From JAOUEA01 sp035550775 (GTDB lineage Bacteria; Actinomycetota; UBA4738; HRBIN12): 29,693 bases of DNA. This document shows, in pieces, positions 14,672-22,217 of this stretch (positions are counted from its first letter, which is position 1; each line of letters opens with the position of its first letter). The stretch lies in contig DASZOO010000152.1 in assembly GCA_035550775.1 (NCBI GenBank), forward strand, positions 1 to 29,693, read 5' to 3'. The position numbers were made by a program, and so were the translations under genes. The notes under the pieces were generated by a model. The model saw only the letters and a list, made by a program, of their open reading frames with translations. It was not told the origin of the DNA and searched no databases.

Positions 14672-15699
14672 GGTCCGCCTCCGGAGGGGTCGCCCGGCTC
14701 GGCGAACACGTGTCGCAGCGCCGAGGCCGGTTCGGGGTCGGACGCTTCCCATGCCGCGGCGAGCGCCTCGTCGATCTCACCCTTCACCGCGACGCGCAGC
14801 TCCTCGGCGCCGAGGTCGTCGAGCACGCCGTGGGTGCGGAGGTACCCTCCGAACACCTGCACCGGGTCGTGGTGGCGAGCCTCCTCGACCTCGTCGCGCG
14901 ACCGATAGGTCTTGTCGTCGTCGTCGCTGGTGTGACCGAGGAACCGGTATGTCTTGCACTCGATCAGGGTGGGTCCCTCGCCCGCTCGAGCTCGGTCGTG
15001 CGCCTGCTTCATCGCGGCGTAGCATGCGAGGACGTCGTTGCCGTCGACGACCACGCCGGGGAACCCGTATCCGGCCGCCCGGTCGGCGACGTTCTCGATC
15101 GCCATCTGCTTCGACTGCGGAACGCTGATCGCATAGCGGTTGTTCTCGCACACGAAGATCACCGGCAACCGGTGGATGCCGGCGAAGTTCAATCCCTCGT
15201 GCCAGTCGCCCTCGCTCGTGGCGCCGTCACCGAACCAGCTCGCCACCACCGCGTCCTCTCCCCGGTAGTTCACCGCGTACGCGATGCCGGCCGCGTGGGG
15301 GATCTGGGTCGCGATGGGCGACGACCCGGTGATGATGCCGAGCTCGCGGTGTCCCCAGTGCGACGGCATCTGTCGTCCTCCGCTGGACGGGTCGTCTGCC
15401 TTGGCGAAGATGCCGAGGAAGATCTCGTACGGCGTCATCCCGGCCGTCAGCACGACCGCGCCGTCCCGGTAGTACGGGAGCCAGACGTCGACCCCCCTGC
15501 GCATGGCCCACGCGGTGCCGACCTGGCACCCCTCGTGGCCCTCGGCCGGAACCACGAACGGGGCTCGCCCCATGCGGTTCTGACGGAGGGCGGCCTCGTC
15601 GAGCAGACGGGCCGTCAGCACGAGGCGGTACATGGAGCGGAGGTCGTCATCACTGAGCCCGAGCGCCCCGTGTGGGGTGGGCGCTACCTGGGTCGACAC
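14668..15699 (-). CDS. 2-oxoacid dehydrogenase E1 component, alpha subunit (set 1), perhaps branched-chain type
   Basis: A 343-residue E1-alpha. The thiamine-diphosphate motif runs from GDG (157-159) to NN (186-187) in FGDGATSEGDWHEGLNFAG and VIFVCENNRYAIS. The phosphorylation-loop region reads RFLGHTSDDDDKTYRSRDEV; the SDD sequence resembles branched-chain 2-oxoacid dehydrogenases more than pyruvate dehydrogenases, where GHSMSDP is typical. That makes BkdA-like function plausible (isoleucine, leucine and valine oxidation or branched fatty-acid primers), but it is inference. GTG 15699 is chosen for GAGGGAG at suitable spacing and because homology starts soon after (LSDDDLRSMYRLVLTARLLD); the upstream open frame overlaps the divergent copper operon. 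It is coupled to E1-beta by a 4-base overlap. Confidence 0.92.
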   Translation of the reverse strand: MSTQVAPTPHGALGLSDDDLRSMYRLVLTARLLDEAALRQNRMGRAPFVVPAEGHEGCQVGTAWAMRRGVDVWLPYYRDGAVVLTAGMTPYEIFLGIFAKADDPSSGGRQMPSHWGHRELGIITGSSPIATQIPHAAGIAYAVNYRGEDAVVASWFGDGATSEGDWHEGLNFAGIHRLPVIFVCENNRYAISVPQSKQMAIENVADRAAGYGFPGVVVDGNDVLACYAAMKQAHDRARAGEGPTLIECKTYRFLGHTSDDDDKTYRSRDEVEEARHHDPVQVFGGYLRTHGVLDDLGAEELRVAVKGEIDEALAAAWEASDPEPASALRHVFAEPGDPSGGGP

Positions 15700-15728
15700 G
15701 TGATCGAGCTCCCTCGCACCGTGGGCCG

Positions 15729-15734
15729 AGCATA
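15729..15734 (-). promoter_or_regulatory. -10 box for the set-1 E1 genes
   Basis: On the minus strand TATGCT lies 29 bases before GTG 15699, allowing a leader of about 22 nt that includes the GAGGGAG Shine-Dalgarno. No -35 is clear. Confidence 0.45.
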
Positions 15735-15779
15735 CACCCGCCCTTGTGCAGGGTCCTCGGCCGAACGGCGGGACCGAAT

Positions 15780-15800
15780 GATACCCCCCCCTGGTATCCT
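15780..15800 (+). promoter_or_regulatory. CsoR-type copper operator overlapping a -10 box
   Basis: GATACCCCCCCCTGGTATC (15780-15798) has perfect 6-bp arms GATACC/GGTATC around a C-rich centre, closely matching known CsoR operators of the form TACCCC...GGGGTA. The right arm overlaps TATCCT (15795-15800), which carries a TG one base upstream (TGGTATCCT), an extended -10. Apo-CsoR bound here would block the promoter of the YHS-csoR-copA unit, and Cu(I) would release it. The downstream gene encodes a CsoR with intact copper ligands, which makes autoregulation likely. Confidence 0.75.
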
Positions 15801-15840
15801 GCGGACAGGTAGAGGTCGCTGGAGAGAGGGGACGGGCGCG

Positions 15841-16005
15841 ATGCAGGATCCGGTGTGCGGCATGGCCGTCGACGAGGCATCGGCGGCGGCAGCGTGGGAG
15901 CACGACCGCACGACCTACCTGTTCTGCTCGGTGGGCTGCATGCGCCGCTTCCGCGAGGACCCCGAGCACTTCCTCGCGCTCGGCGACGAGGACCGGCGGA
16001 TGTGA
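15841..16005 (+). CDS. Stand-alone YHS-domain mini-protein
   Basis: A 54-residue protein that is a single YHS domain: DPVCGM near the start (residues 3-8) and TTYLFCSVGCMRRF in the second half, ending with DPEHFLAL. The domain is a treble-clef-like metal-binding unit with cysteines in CGM and FCSVGC; YHS domains are often fused to or encoded with copper ATPases and are thought to bind metal. ATG 15841 follows GAGAGAGGGGAC. It is the first gene after the CsoR-type operator, ten bases before csoR, so it probably belongs to the copper response, perhaps as a chaperone or metal buffer in place of a CopZ protein. Its exact role is inferred. Confidence 0.88.
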   Translation: MQDPVCGMAVDEASAAAAWEHDRTTYLFCSVGCMRRFREDPEHFLALGDEDRRM

Positions 16006-16015
16006 GGAGTGGTCG

Positions 16016-16288
16016 GTGTACGGCTACGAGATGAACAAGAAGGCCCTGCAGGACCGGCTGCGGCGCATCGAAGGCCAGGTCCGAGGTCTGCAGCGCATGG
16101 TCGACGAGGACACCTATTGCATCGACATCTTGACCCAGCTGAGCTCGGTACAGGCCGCCCTCCGGGCGGTCGGCATGGGCTTGCTCGACGACCACGTGCG
16201 TCACTGCGTTCGTGAGTCCATCGAGCAGGGGAGCGGCGAAGCCAAGATCGAGGAGCTGATGGCGGCGGTGGGCAGGCTCGCGAAATGA
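16016..16288 (+). CDS. csoR: CsoR family copper-sensing transcriptional repressor
   Basis: A 90-residue all-helical repressor. The Cu(I) ligands of the family are all present: Cys35 (DEDTYCIDIL), His60 and Cys64 (DDHVRHCVRESI), matching the Cys-His-Cys set of Mycobacterium tuberculosis CsoR, with Tyr34 and Glu80 at second-shell positions. This favours copper over the nickel (RcnR) or formaldehyde (FrmR) branches. The basic N-terminal helix RLRRIEGQVRGLQRMV is the usual DNA-contact region. GTG 16016 is chosen because GAGGAG sits six bases upstream; an internal ATG five codons on is possible. The stop overlaps copA (ATGA). The likely operator is at 15780-15798. Confidence 0.95.
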   Translation: MYGYEMNKKALQDRLRRIEGQVRGLQRMVDEDTYCIDILTQLSSVQAALRAVGMGLLDDHVRHCVRESIEQGSGEAKIEELMAAVGRLAK

Positions 16289-18507
16289 GCTCCCCGGCCT
16301 CCCCGGCCTCCACGGGTCCCGCGATCGTGCTCGACATCGAGGGCATGACCTGCGCCTCGTGCGTCCAGCGTGTGGAACGGGCGCTCGAGCGTGTGCCCGG
16401 CGTCGATCGTGCCGCGGTCAACCTCGCGACCCGCACGGCGACGGTGCACGGGTCGCCCGATGCGACCGCGCACGATGCTGTGCCGCCGCTCGTCGAGGCC
16501 GTGCGATCGGCGGGATACGGGGCGAGGCGACACACGGAACGTCGTTCCCCGGCCGACGAGGCTCGGGCCTACGGGGTCAGGCTCGCCGTCGCGGCTCCCT
16601 TCACGGCGGTCGTGCTGTGGCTCACGTTCGCGGCGCCGGACGCCGCGTGGAGCAGTCCGCTCGCCTGGGCCCTGACGACCCCGGTGGTCTTCTTCGCGGG
16701 ATGGCCGTTCCTGTCGGCCGCGGCCCGGGCCGCCCGGCACGGGTCGACGACGATGGACACGTTGATCGCCATCGGCTCCCTCTCCGCCTATGGCTACAGC
16801 GTCGCGACCGAAGTGCTGGGGCGGGGGGGCCACTACTTCGACACGGCGGCCGTGATCGTCACGCTGATCCTCGTCGGCAAGGTGCTCGAGGCGCGGGCGC
16901 GCACGGCAGCCGCCGACGCCGCCAGGGTGCTGCTGGAGCGAGGCGCGAAGTCCGCCACCGTGCTCGAGGAAGGCGAGGAGCGCGCCGTCGCGATCGACGA
17001 GGTGCGCCCGGGACAGATCGTCGTGGTCCGTCCGGGTGAGACGATCCCCGCCGACGGCATCGTTCGTGAGGGCACGTCATGGGTCGACCTGTCCCTGTTG
17101 ACCGGAGAGTCGGCGCCCGTCGACATCGCGCCCGGCGACGAGGTCGTCGGGGCCACCGTGAACGGGAACGGGCGGATCACCGTCTTCGTGACGACGGTCG
17201 GGGCCGGCACCAGGCTCGCCGAGATCGTGAGGCTGCTCGAGGCCGCCCAGGGCTCCAAGGCTCCGGTCCAGCGGCTCGCCGACCGCATCTCGAGCGTGTT
17301 CGTGCCCGTGGTGCTGGCGATCGCCGCAGCGACGCTGGGCGGATGGCTCGTGCTGACCGACGTGTCCGCGGGAGAGGCGTTGCTGCACGCGGTCGCCGTG
17401 CTCCTGATCGCGTGTCCCTGTGCCCTCGGGCTGGCCACGCCCGCCGCGATCATGGCGGGAACGGGGCGCGCCGCCGAGCTGGGCGTGCTGTTCAAAGGAG
17501 CCGAGGTGTTCGAGGCCGCTCGCGGCGCCGACGTGGTGCTCCTCGACAAGACCGGCACCGTCACCGAGGGGGCGATGCGGCTCACCGACCTCGTGCCGGC
17601 GCCGGGTGTCGATCGGGAAGAGCTGCTCGCCATGGCCGCCGCGGCCGAGAGCGGGTCCGAGCATCCGATCGCCGTCGCGGTCATCGCCGAGGCTCGGGAA
17701 CGAGGGATCACGGTGCCGGCGGCCACCGATCGTCGGGTCGAGCCTGGCTCGAGGGCGGTCGCGACGGTCGGCGGCGCCGAGATCGCGGTCGGGCGTCCTT
17801 CCGGGCTGCCCGCCTCGATGGCCGATGCCGTTGCGCGGCTCGCCGCTGCGGGGCGGTCTCCGTTCGCCGTGCGGCGCAACGGAACCCCGGTCGGGGTGCT
17901 CGCGGTCGCGGATCGCGTGAAGTCCGAGGCCCCCGAAGCGGTGGGCCGCCTGCGCGATGCGGGCCTCGAGATCGTGCTGGTCACCGGCGATCACCGAGCG
18001 ACCGCCGCGGCGGCCGCCGCCGAGGCCGGCATCGACGAGGTGGTGGCCGACGTTCACCCCGAGGAGAAGATCCGGGAGGTGGCTCGCCGGAAGCGGAGCG
18101 GCCACACGGTGGTCTTCGTGGGCGACGGGTTGAACGACGCTCCGGCTCTCGCGGAGGCGGACGTGGGCATCGCCATGGGGGGAGGCACCGATGTCGCGCT
18201 CGCTGCCGCCGAGGTGAACCTGCTCGGCGGCTCGCTGACCGGAGTGGCCGACGCGATCGATCTCGCGCGTCGGACGTACCGCGTGATCGAGCAGAACCTC
18301 CTGCTGGCATTCGTCTACAACGTGGTGATGATCCCGCTCGCCGTGTTCGGCGCGCTCGACCCGATGTGGGCCGCCGGCGCGATGGCAGCGTCGAGCGTGA
18401 CCGTCGTGCTGAACGCCCTGCGCTTGCGCAGGTTCCGACGGCGGCGGGATCGCCCCCCAGGCGACCGATCGAAGGAGGCTGCGGCCGTCGCAGCCGTGGG
18501 CGTGTGA
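16285..18507 (+). CDS. copA: Cu(I)-exporting P1B-type ATPase
   Basis: A 740-residue copper pump of the inner membrane. One N-terminal metal-binding domain with GMTCASC (Cys23, Cys26); about eight transmembrane helices; actuator TGES (273-276); Cys377-Pro-Cys379 in the ion-binding helix; phosphorylated Asp421 in DKTGT; His460-Pro461; and GDGLNDAP (613-620). Helix-7 Tyr678-Asn679 and helix-8 Met700 with Ser703-Ser704 are the residues that mark Cu(I) specificity. Length and order are normal for CopA with a single metal-binding domain. The start overlaps the csoR stop by four bases. Export of cytosolic copper is expected when CsoR is released by Cu(I). After the last helix there is a basic Arg-rich stretch and an Ala/Val tail. 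Confidence 0.95.
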   Translation: MSSPASPASTGPAIVLDIEGMTCASCVQRVERALERVPGVDRAAVNLATRTATVHGSPDATAHDAVPPLVEAVRSAGYGARRHTERRSPADEARAYGVRLAVAAPFTAVVLWLTFAAPDAAWSSPLAWALTTPVVFFAGWPFLSAAARAARHGSTTMDTLIAIGSLSAYGYSVATEVLGRGGHYFDTAAVIVTLILVGKVLEARARTAAADAARVLLERGAKSATVLEEGEERAVAIDEVRPGQIVVVRPGETIPADGIVREGTSWVDLSLLTGESAPVDIAPGDEVVGATVNGNGRITVFVTTVGAGTRLAEIVRLLEAAQGSKAPVQRLADRISSVFVPVVLAIAAATLGGWLVLTDVSAGEALLHAVAVLLIACPCALGLATPAAIMAGTGRAAELGVLFKGAEVFEAARGADVVLLDKTGTVTEGAMRLTDLVPAPGVDREELLAMAAAAESGSEHPIAVAVIAEARERGITVPAATDRRVEPGSRAVATVGGAEIAVGRPSGLPASMADAVARLAAAGRSPFAVRRNGTPVGVLAVADRVKSEAPEAVGRLRDAGLEIVLVTGDHRATAAAAAAEAGIDEVVADVHPEEKIREVARRKRSGHTVVFVGDGLNDAPALAEADVGIAMGGGTDVALAAAEVNLLGGSLTGVADAIDLARRTYRVIEQNLLLAFVYNVVMIPLAVFGALDPMWAAGAMAASSVTVVLNALRLRRFRRRRDRPPGDRSKEAAAVAAVGV

Positions 18508-18519
18508 GAGGCTGGAGAC

Positions 18520-19338
18520 ATGGTGGACATGAGCGATACCCGGTCGACGATGGGGCACGTGGTCGACGTCACGGACGCCGATTTCGAGCAGGTGGTGATC
18601 GAGGGGTCCAAGCAGCGACCCGTCGTGGTGGACATGTGGGCATCGTGGTGCGCGCCGTGCCGCACGCTCGGTCCGATCCTGGAGAAGGTGGCCGCGGAGC
18701 GAAACGGTGCCTTCCTGCTCGCGAAGCTCGACGTCGACGCGAACGCCGTCGGCAACGCGTTGCTGCAGGCGGTGCAGAGCCAGGGCATCCCCACGGTCGT
18801 CGCGTTCCGTGACGGGCAGCCCGTCAACATGTTCATCGGCGCCTATCCCGAGCAGGAGGTCAACCGGTTCATCGACACCCTGGTGCCAACCGAGGCGGAG
18901 GAGGAAGCCGAGGGGGCGCTCGCCGAGGAGGCAGCCGGCGATCTCGGATCCGCGGAGGCGGGCTTCCGGGGGGCGCTCGACAAGGATCCCGAGAACGCCG
19001 AAGCCGCCGTGGGTCTCGCGCGGATCCTGGCCGGCCGCGGGGAGCTCGACGAGGCGAAGGCGCTCGTCGAGCCGCTGCTCCCCGATCCCGATGCCGAGCG
19101 CGTCATGTCGATCGTGCGCGTGCACGAGTGGGCCTCGCTCACGGATGACGACGCGCTGACCGCCGCCCGGAAGGCCGCAGCCGCGGGGCGCTGGCGTGAG
19201 GCGCTCGAAGGCCTGCTGGCGTCGTTCGAGGAGGATCCCGATGCGGCGAGGACCTCGATGATCGACGTCTTCGCCACCTTGGACGACGACCCGCTCGTGG
19301 CCGAGTATCGTCCCAAGCTCGCCGCCCGGCTCTTCTAG
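18520..19338 (+). CDS. Thioredoxin-domain protein with TPR-like C-terminus (YbbN/CnoX type)
   Basis: A 272-residue cytosolic protein. Residues about 13-122 form a thioredoxin domain with the active site WASWCAPC (Cys44 and Cys47) and the cis-proline stretch GIPTVVAF. Residues about 130-272 are Ala/Glu-rich helices with TPR-like spacing (GDLGSAEAGFRGALDKDPENAEAAVGLARIL), ending in DPLVAEYRPKLAARLF, which is typical of YbbN proteins. Such proteins protect clients from overoxidation and cooperate with chaperonins; unlike E. coli CnoX this copy keeps both cysteines, so it may be redox active. It starts 12 bases after copA with GGAG upstream of ATG 18520, so it may be co-transcribed with the copper unit. 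Confidence 0.9.
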   Translation: MVDMSDTRSTMGHVVDVTDADFEQVVIEGSKQRPVVVDMWASWCAPCRTLGPILEKVAAERNGAFLLAKLDVDANAVGNALLQAVQSQGIPTVVAFRDGQPVNMFIGAYPEQEVNRFIDTLVPTEAEEEAEGALAEEAAGDLGSAEAGFRGALDKDPENAEAAVGLARILAGRGELDEAKALVEPLLPDPDAERVMSIVRVHEWASLTDDDALTAARKAAAAGRWREALEGLLASFEEDPDAARTSMIDVFATLDDDPLVAEYRPKLAARLF

Positions 19339-19357
19339 GGCGTCCGGAGATCCTCGA

Positions 19358-20104
19358 ATGACCGACGTGCACGATCGCATCCGGGAGTTCTGGGATCGGG
19401 ACGCCGCCACCTACGACCGGTCCGCTTCGCATTCGGTCTCCGACCCCCTGGAAGCCGCGGCGTGGCGCGCCGCGCTCCGCCGGGCACTGCCCGAGCCGTC
19501 GTCGTCCGTGCTCGATGTCGGCGCCGGCACCGGCTCGCTGAGCCTGCTCGCAGCCGAGCTCGGGTATCGCGTGACCGCGCTCGACGTCTCGGAAGGCATG
19601 CTGACCAGGGCCCGGGAGAAAGCCGAGGCTCGAGGGCTCGAGCTCGGGTTCGAGGTCGGCTCGGCGATGTCGCCTCCGGAAGGACCGTTCGACGCGGTGA
19701 TGGAACGCCACGTGCTGTGGACGATGCCCGATCCGGTCGGTGCCCTGCGCGCATGGCGCGAGGTCACCACGCTCGGGGGCCGGCTCGTCCTGTTCGAAGG
19801 GGTCTGGGAGGCGCATGGACTCGTCGGTCGCGCGAAGCAGCTGGCGGCCGAAGCGGCCCGCCGAGGGATGGGGATCGCGGATCACCACCACGCTCCGTAT
19901 CCGCAGGAGGTGCTCGGTGAGCTGCCGCTCGCAGGTGTCCCTTCACCGGTCCCCTTCGTCGAGGCGGTCTACGAGGCAGGGTGGACCGGGGCCCGGATCC
20001 ACCGCCTGCGCGATGTGGAGTGGGCCGCCCGGCTGCACGAGCCATGGCCGCTCGGCTGGCTCGAGCACCGCCCCCGCTTCGTCCTGATCGCGGATCGCGC
20101 CTGA
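19358..20104 (+). CDS. Class I SAM-dependent methyltransferase
   Basis: A 248-residue methyltransferase of the Methyltransf_11/25 type. Motif I is SVLDVGAGTGSLSLLAAELG (about 50-69), the acidic residue ending beta-2 is in TALDVSEGM, and the post-motif region is FDAVMERHVLWTMPDPVGAL. The N-terminus (IREFWDRDAATYDR) is typical of small-molecule or quinone/biotin-pathway methyltransferases, but the substrate cannot be assigned. It starts 19 bases after the thioredoxin-like gene and is probably the last gene of that unit. It converges on lipB nine bases away, with a stem that includes both stop codons. Confidence 0.88.
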   Translation: MTDVHDRIREFWDRDAATYDRSASHSVSDPLEAAAWRAALRRALPEPSSSVLDVGAGTGSLSLLAAELGYRVTALDVSEGMLTRAREKAEARGLELGFEVGSAMSPPEGPFDAVMERHVLWTMPDPVGALRAWREVTTLGGRLVLFEGVWEAHGLVGRAKQLAAEAARRGMGIADHHHAPYPQEVLGELPLAGVPSPVPFVEAVYEAGWTGARIHRLRDVEWAARLHEPWPLGWLEHRPRFVLIADRA

Positions 20105-20120
20105 CCGGCACCCTCAGGCG
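20098..20120. terminator. Bidirectional hairpin over two convergent stop codons
   Basis: CGCCTGA (20098-20104) pairs with TCAGGCG (20114-20120) across a 9-nt loop. The TGA stop of the methyltransferase and the complementary stop of lipB lie in opposite arms, so the same stem forms in both transcripts. Confidence 0.5.
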
Positions 20121-20815
20121 ACTCGGGGGCTCCGGAACGGCCGCATCTCGCTGGCCGGGGGCTGCTCGTAGTCGAGGTCGAACACCTCCGCGAGGGCTCG
20201 GACCACGATCGGGCGCACCTCGTCGACGGTCACGTCGCGCTCCAGCACGGCCGACAGCGACGTCACCCCGTTGTCGGGGAGTCCGCAGGCGACGATGCCT
20301 CCGAACCACGTCAGGTCAGTGTCGCAGTTGATCGCGAACCCGTGCAGCGTCACGCGCGTGCGCATCAGGCGCACGCCGATGGCGCAGACCTTGTCGTCGC
20401 CCGCGAACACCCCGGTCTGCACGTCGTCACGGCGATGCAGCTCGGCGCCGAGGGCCGCGCCGGTGCGGATCACGGCCTCCTCGAGGGAGCGGAGGTAGAC
20501 GGCCGCGTCGGGCCGGCTGCCTAGATGGAGGATGGGATACCCGACGAGCTGGCCCGGCCCGTGGAACGTGAACGATCCTCCTCGGTCGATGTGGTGGACG
20601 GCCGCGCCGTGGGCGGCGGCTTCCTGCTCGCTCCAGACGAGGTGCTCCGGCTTCGCCCGGCGCCCGGCCGTGAACACGGGCGGATGCTCGAGCACGATCA
20701 GCGAGTCGGGCACCTCCTGCGCCAGCCGCCGCCGGGCGAGGTCGTGCATCGCGTCGTTGACCGGCTCGTACGGCACGGGGCCGGCAGGCTCGAACACCCA
20801 TGTGCGGCGCGTCAT
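20114..20815 (-). CDS. lipB: Octanoyl-ACP:protein N-octanoyltransferase
   Basis: A 233-residue cytosolic enzyme that transfers octanoate from acyl carrier protein to lipoyl domains such as that of the E2 encoded immediately upstream. The signature DRGGSFTFHGPGQLVGYPI is complete (His85), with the catalytic pair Lys142 (DKVCAIGVR) and Cys177 (IVACGLPDNGVTSLS). The start ATG lies three bases after the E2 stop, so it is translated with the dehydrogenase operon. The length is normal. Placing lipB as the last gene of an lpdA-E1-E2 operon ties cofactor attachment to synthesis of its target. Confidence 0.97.
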   Translation of the reverse strand: MTRRTWVFEPAGPVPYEPVNDAMHDLARRRLAQEVPDSLIVLEHPPVFTAGRRAKPEHLVWSEQEAAAHGAAVHHIDRGGSFTFHGPGQLVGYPILHLGSRPDAAVYLRSLEEAVIRTGAALGAELHRRDDVQTGVFAGDDKVCAIGVRLMRTRVTLHGFAINCDTDLTWFGGIVACGLPDNGVTSLSAVLERDVTVDEVRPIVVRALAEVFDLDYEQPPASEMRPFRSPRVA

Positions 20816-20818
20816 GGG

Positions 20819-22189
20819 TCAGATGCCGAGGTCTTCGGCGAAGTCCCAGCTCTCGAGGTTCTGCTTGACCCGAGCCAGGAACCTCGTGGCGATCTCGCCG
20901 TCGATCAGGCGGTGGTCCCAGGACATCGAGACGTAGACCATGCTGCGCACCGCGATCGCGTCGCCTTCCAGCACGACCGGCCGTCGCTGGATGCCGTCGA
21001 GCGACAGGATCGCGACGTTGGGCTGATTGATGATCGGCACGCTCACCAGCGACCCGTACGGGCCCGGGTTGGTGATCGTGAACGTGGCCCCTTGCACCTC
21101 GTCGGGCTTCAGCGCGTGCGATCGGGCCCGGGTCGCGAGGTCGGCGATCGCCCGGGCGACGCCGACGCTGTTCATCACGTCGGCGTTGCGGATCACCGGC
21201 ACGATCAGCCCCTCGTCATAGCTGACCGCGATGCCCATGTGCACGGCCTTCGGGGTCGCGACGTCTTCACCGACGATGCGGGAGTTCACCCTGGGGAACG
21301 CCTGCAGCGCATCGACCGTGGCGCGCACGACGAAGGGGAGGTACGTGAGCTTCACACCGTGCGCCGCGAGGAACGCCTCCTTCGCGCGCTCGCGGAGCCG
21401 GACGAGATGCTCGACGTTGACCTCGACCATTGTCCAGGCGCGGGCGGTCTCGTTCACGGAAGCGAGCATGTGGGTCGCGATCGCCTTCCGGATGTGCGAC
21501 ATCGGCTCCACGGTCTCCTCGGCGCTCGCCGCACCCCCGACCGACGGGGCCGGTACGGCGGCAGGTACGGAGACCGGGACTGGCGCCGGGGCCGTGGCTG
21601 CCGGAGGCGCCTCGGCCGAGCCCACCACCGCCATGACGTCGGCCTTCGTGATGCGCCCTCCGGTTCCCGTGCCGACGACGTTCGTCAGGTCGATGCCGTG
21701 CTCCTGAGCCAGCCGTCGCACCAGCGGCGACAGGATCTGGGAGCGAGGGCCTCGATCCGGCACGGCCGAGGCGCGCTCGCCCGACGTGCCTGCGGGAACG
21801 GCCGGTACGGACGCCGGCCCGGCGGCAGCGCCGCCCAGGCCCTGGCCCGGGGTCTCCCCGCTCGGCCCCCCACTCGCCTGGGAGCCCGACGACGCGGGCG
21901 AGGGTGCGACTGGACCGGCCGCGGGGGCCGCTCCGGCCGGGGCATCCGCGTCCTCGCCCGACGCGACCTCCGCCAGCTGGGTGCCGACGGGCACGGTCTC
22001 GCCTTCCGGGACGAGGATCTTCGTGAGGGTGCCCGCGACGGGCGACGGAACCTCCGTGTCGACCTTGTCGGTCGAGATCTCGAACAGCGGCTCATCTCGC
22101 TCGATCTCCTCGCCCTCGGCCTTCAGCCACTTCAAGATCGTGCCTTCGACGATCGTCTCGCCGAGCTGGGGCATCTGGATCGAGGTCAT
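20819..22189 (-). CDS. Dihydrolipoamide acyltransferase (E2) of a 2-oxoacid dehydrogenase
   Basis: A 456-residue E2. One lipoyl domain (1-77) with the modified lysine Lys42 in EISTDKVDTEV; an Ala/Pro/Gly-rich linker (80-145); a peripheral-subunit-binding domain (147-188, SQILSPLVRRLAQEHGID, GTGTGGRITKADV); a second Ala/Pro linker (192-222); and the catalytic domain (225-456) with His426 and Asp430 in SWDHRLIDGE. It forms the core of the complex and transfers the acyl group to CoA. ATG 22189 is chosen for GGAGGAG at the right spacing; 19 open codons upstream overlap the intergenic region. Whether the acyl group is acetyl, succinyl or branched-chain cannot be decided here. It lies 28 bases after E1-beta in the operon. 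Confidence 0.95.
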   Translation of the reverse strand: MTSIQMPQLGETIVEGTILKWLKAEGEEIERDEPLFEISTDKVDTEVPSPVAGTLTKILVPEGETVPVGTQLAEVASGEDADAPAGAAPAAGPVAPSPASSGSQASGGPSGETPGQGLGGAAAGPASVPAVPAGTSGERASAVPDRGPRSQILSPLVRRLAQEHGIDLTNVVGTGTGGRITKADVMAVVGSAEAPPAATAPAPVPVSVPAAVPAPSVGGAASAEETVEPMSHIRKAIATHMLASVNETARAWTMVEVNVEHLVRLRERAKEAFLAAHGVKLTYLPFVVRATVDALQAFPRVNSRIVGEDVATPKAVHMGIAVSYDEGLIVPVIRNADVMNSVGVARAIADLATRARSHALKPDEVQGATFTITNPGPYGSLVSVPIINQPNVAILSLDGIQRRPVVLEGDAIAVRSMVYVSMSWDHRLIDGEIATRFLARVKQNLESWDFAEDLGI

Positions 22190-22217
22190 CGGGCTCCTCC
22201 CTCGCGTCGTGCTCGGA

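Noticed and set aside
15700..15840. Extended frames joining E1-alpha or the YHS gene across the divergent gap
   Set aside because: The gap holds opposing promoters and a copper operator; both longer frames lack homology-like sequence in it.
16833..17984. 383-codon Ser/Thr-rich minus-strand frame
   Set aside because: It is fully antisense to copA, whose motifs are intact; the composition is the usual complement of Ala/Val/Glu codons.
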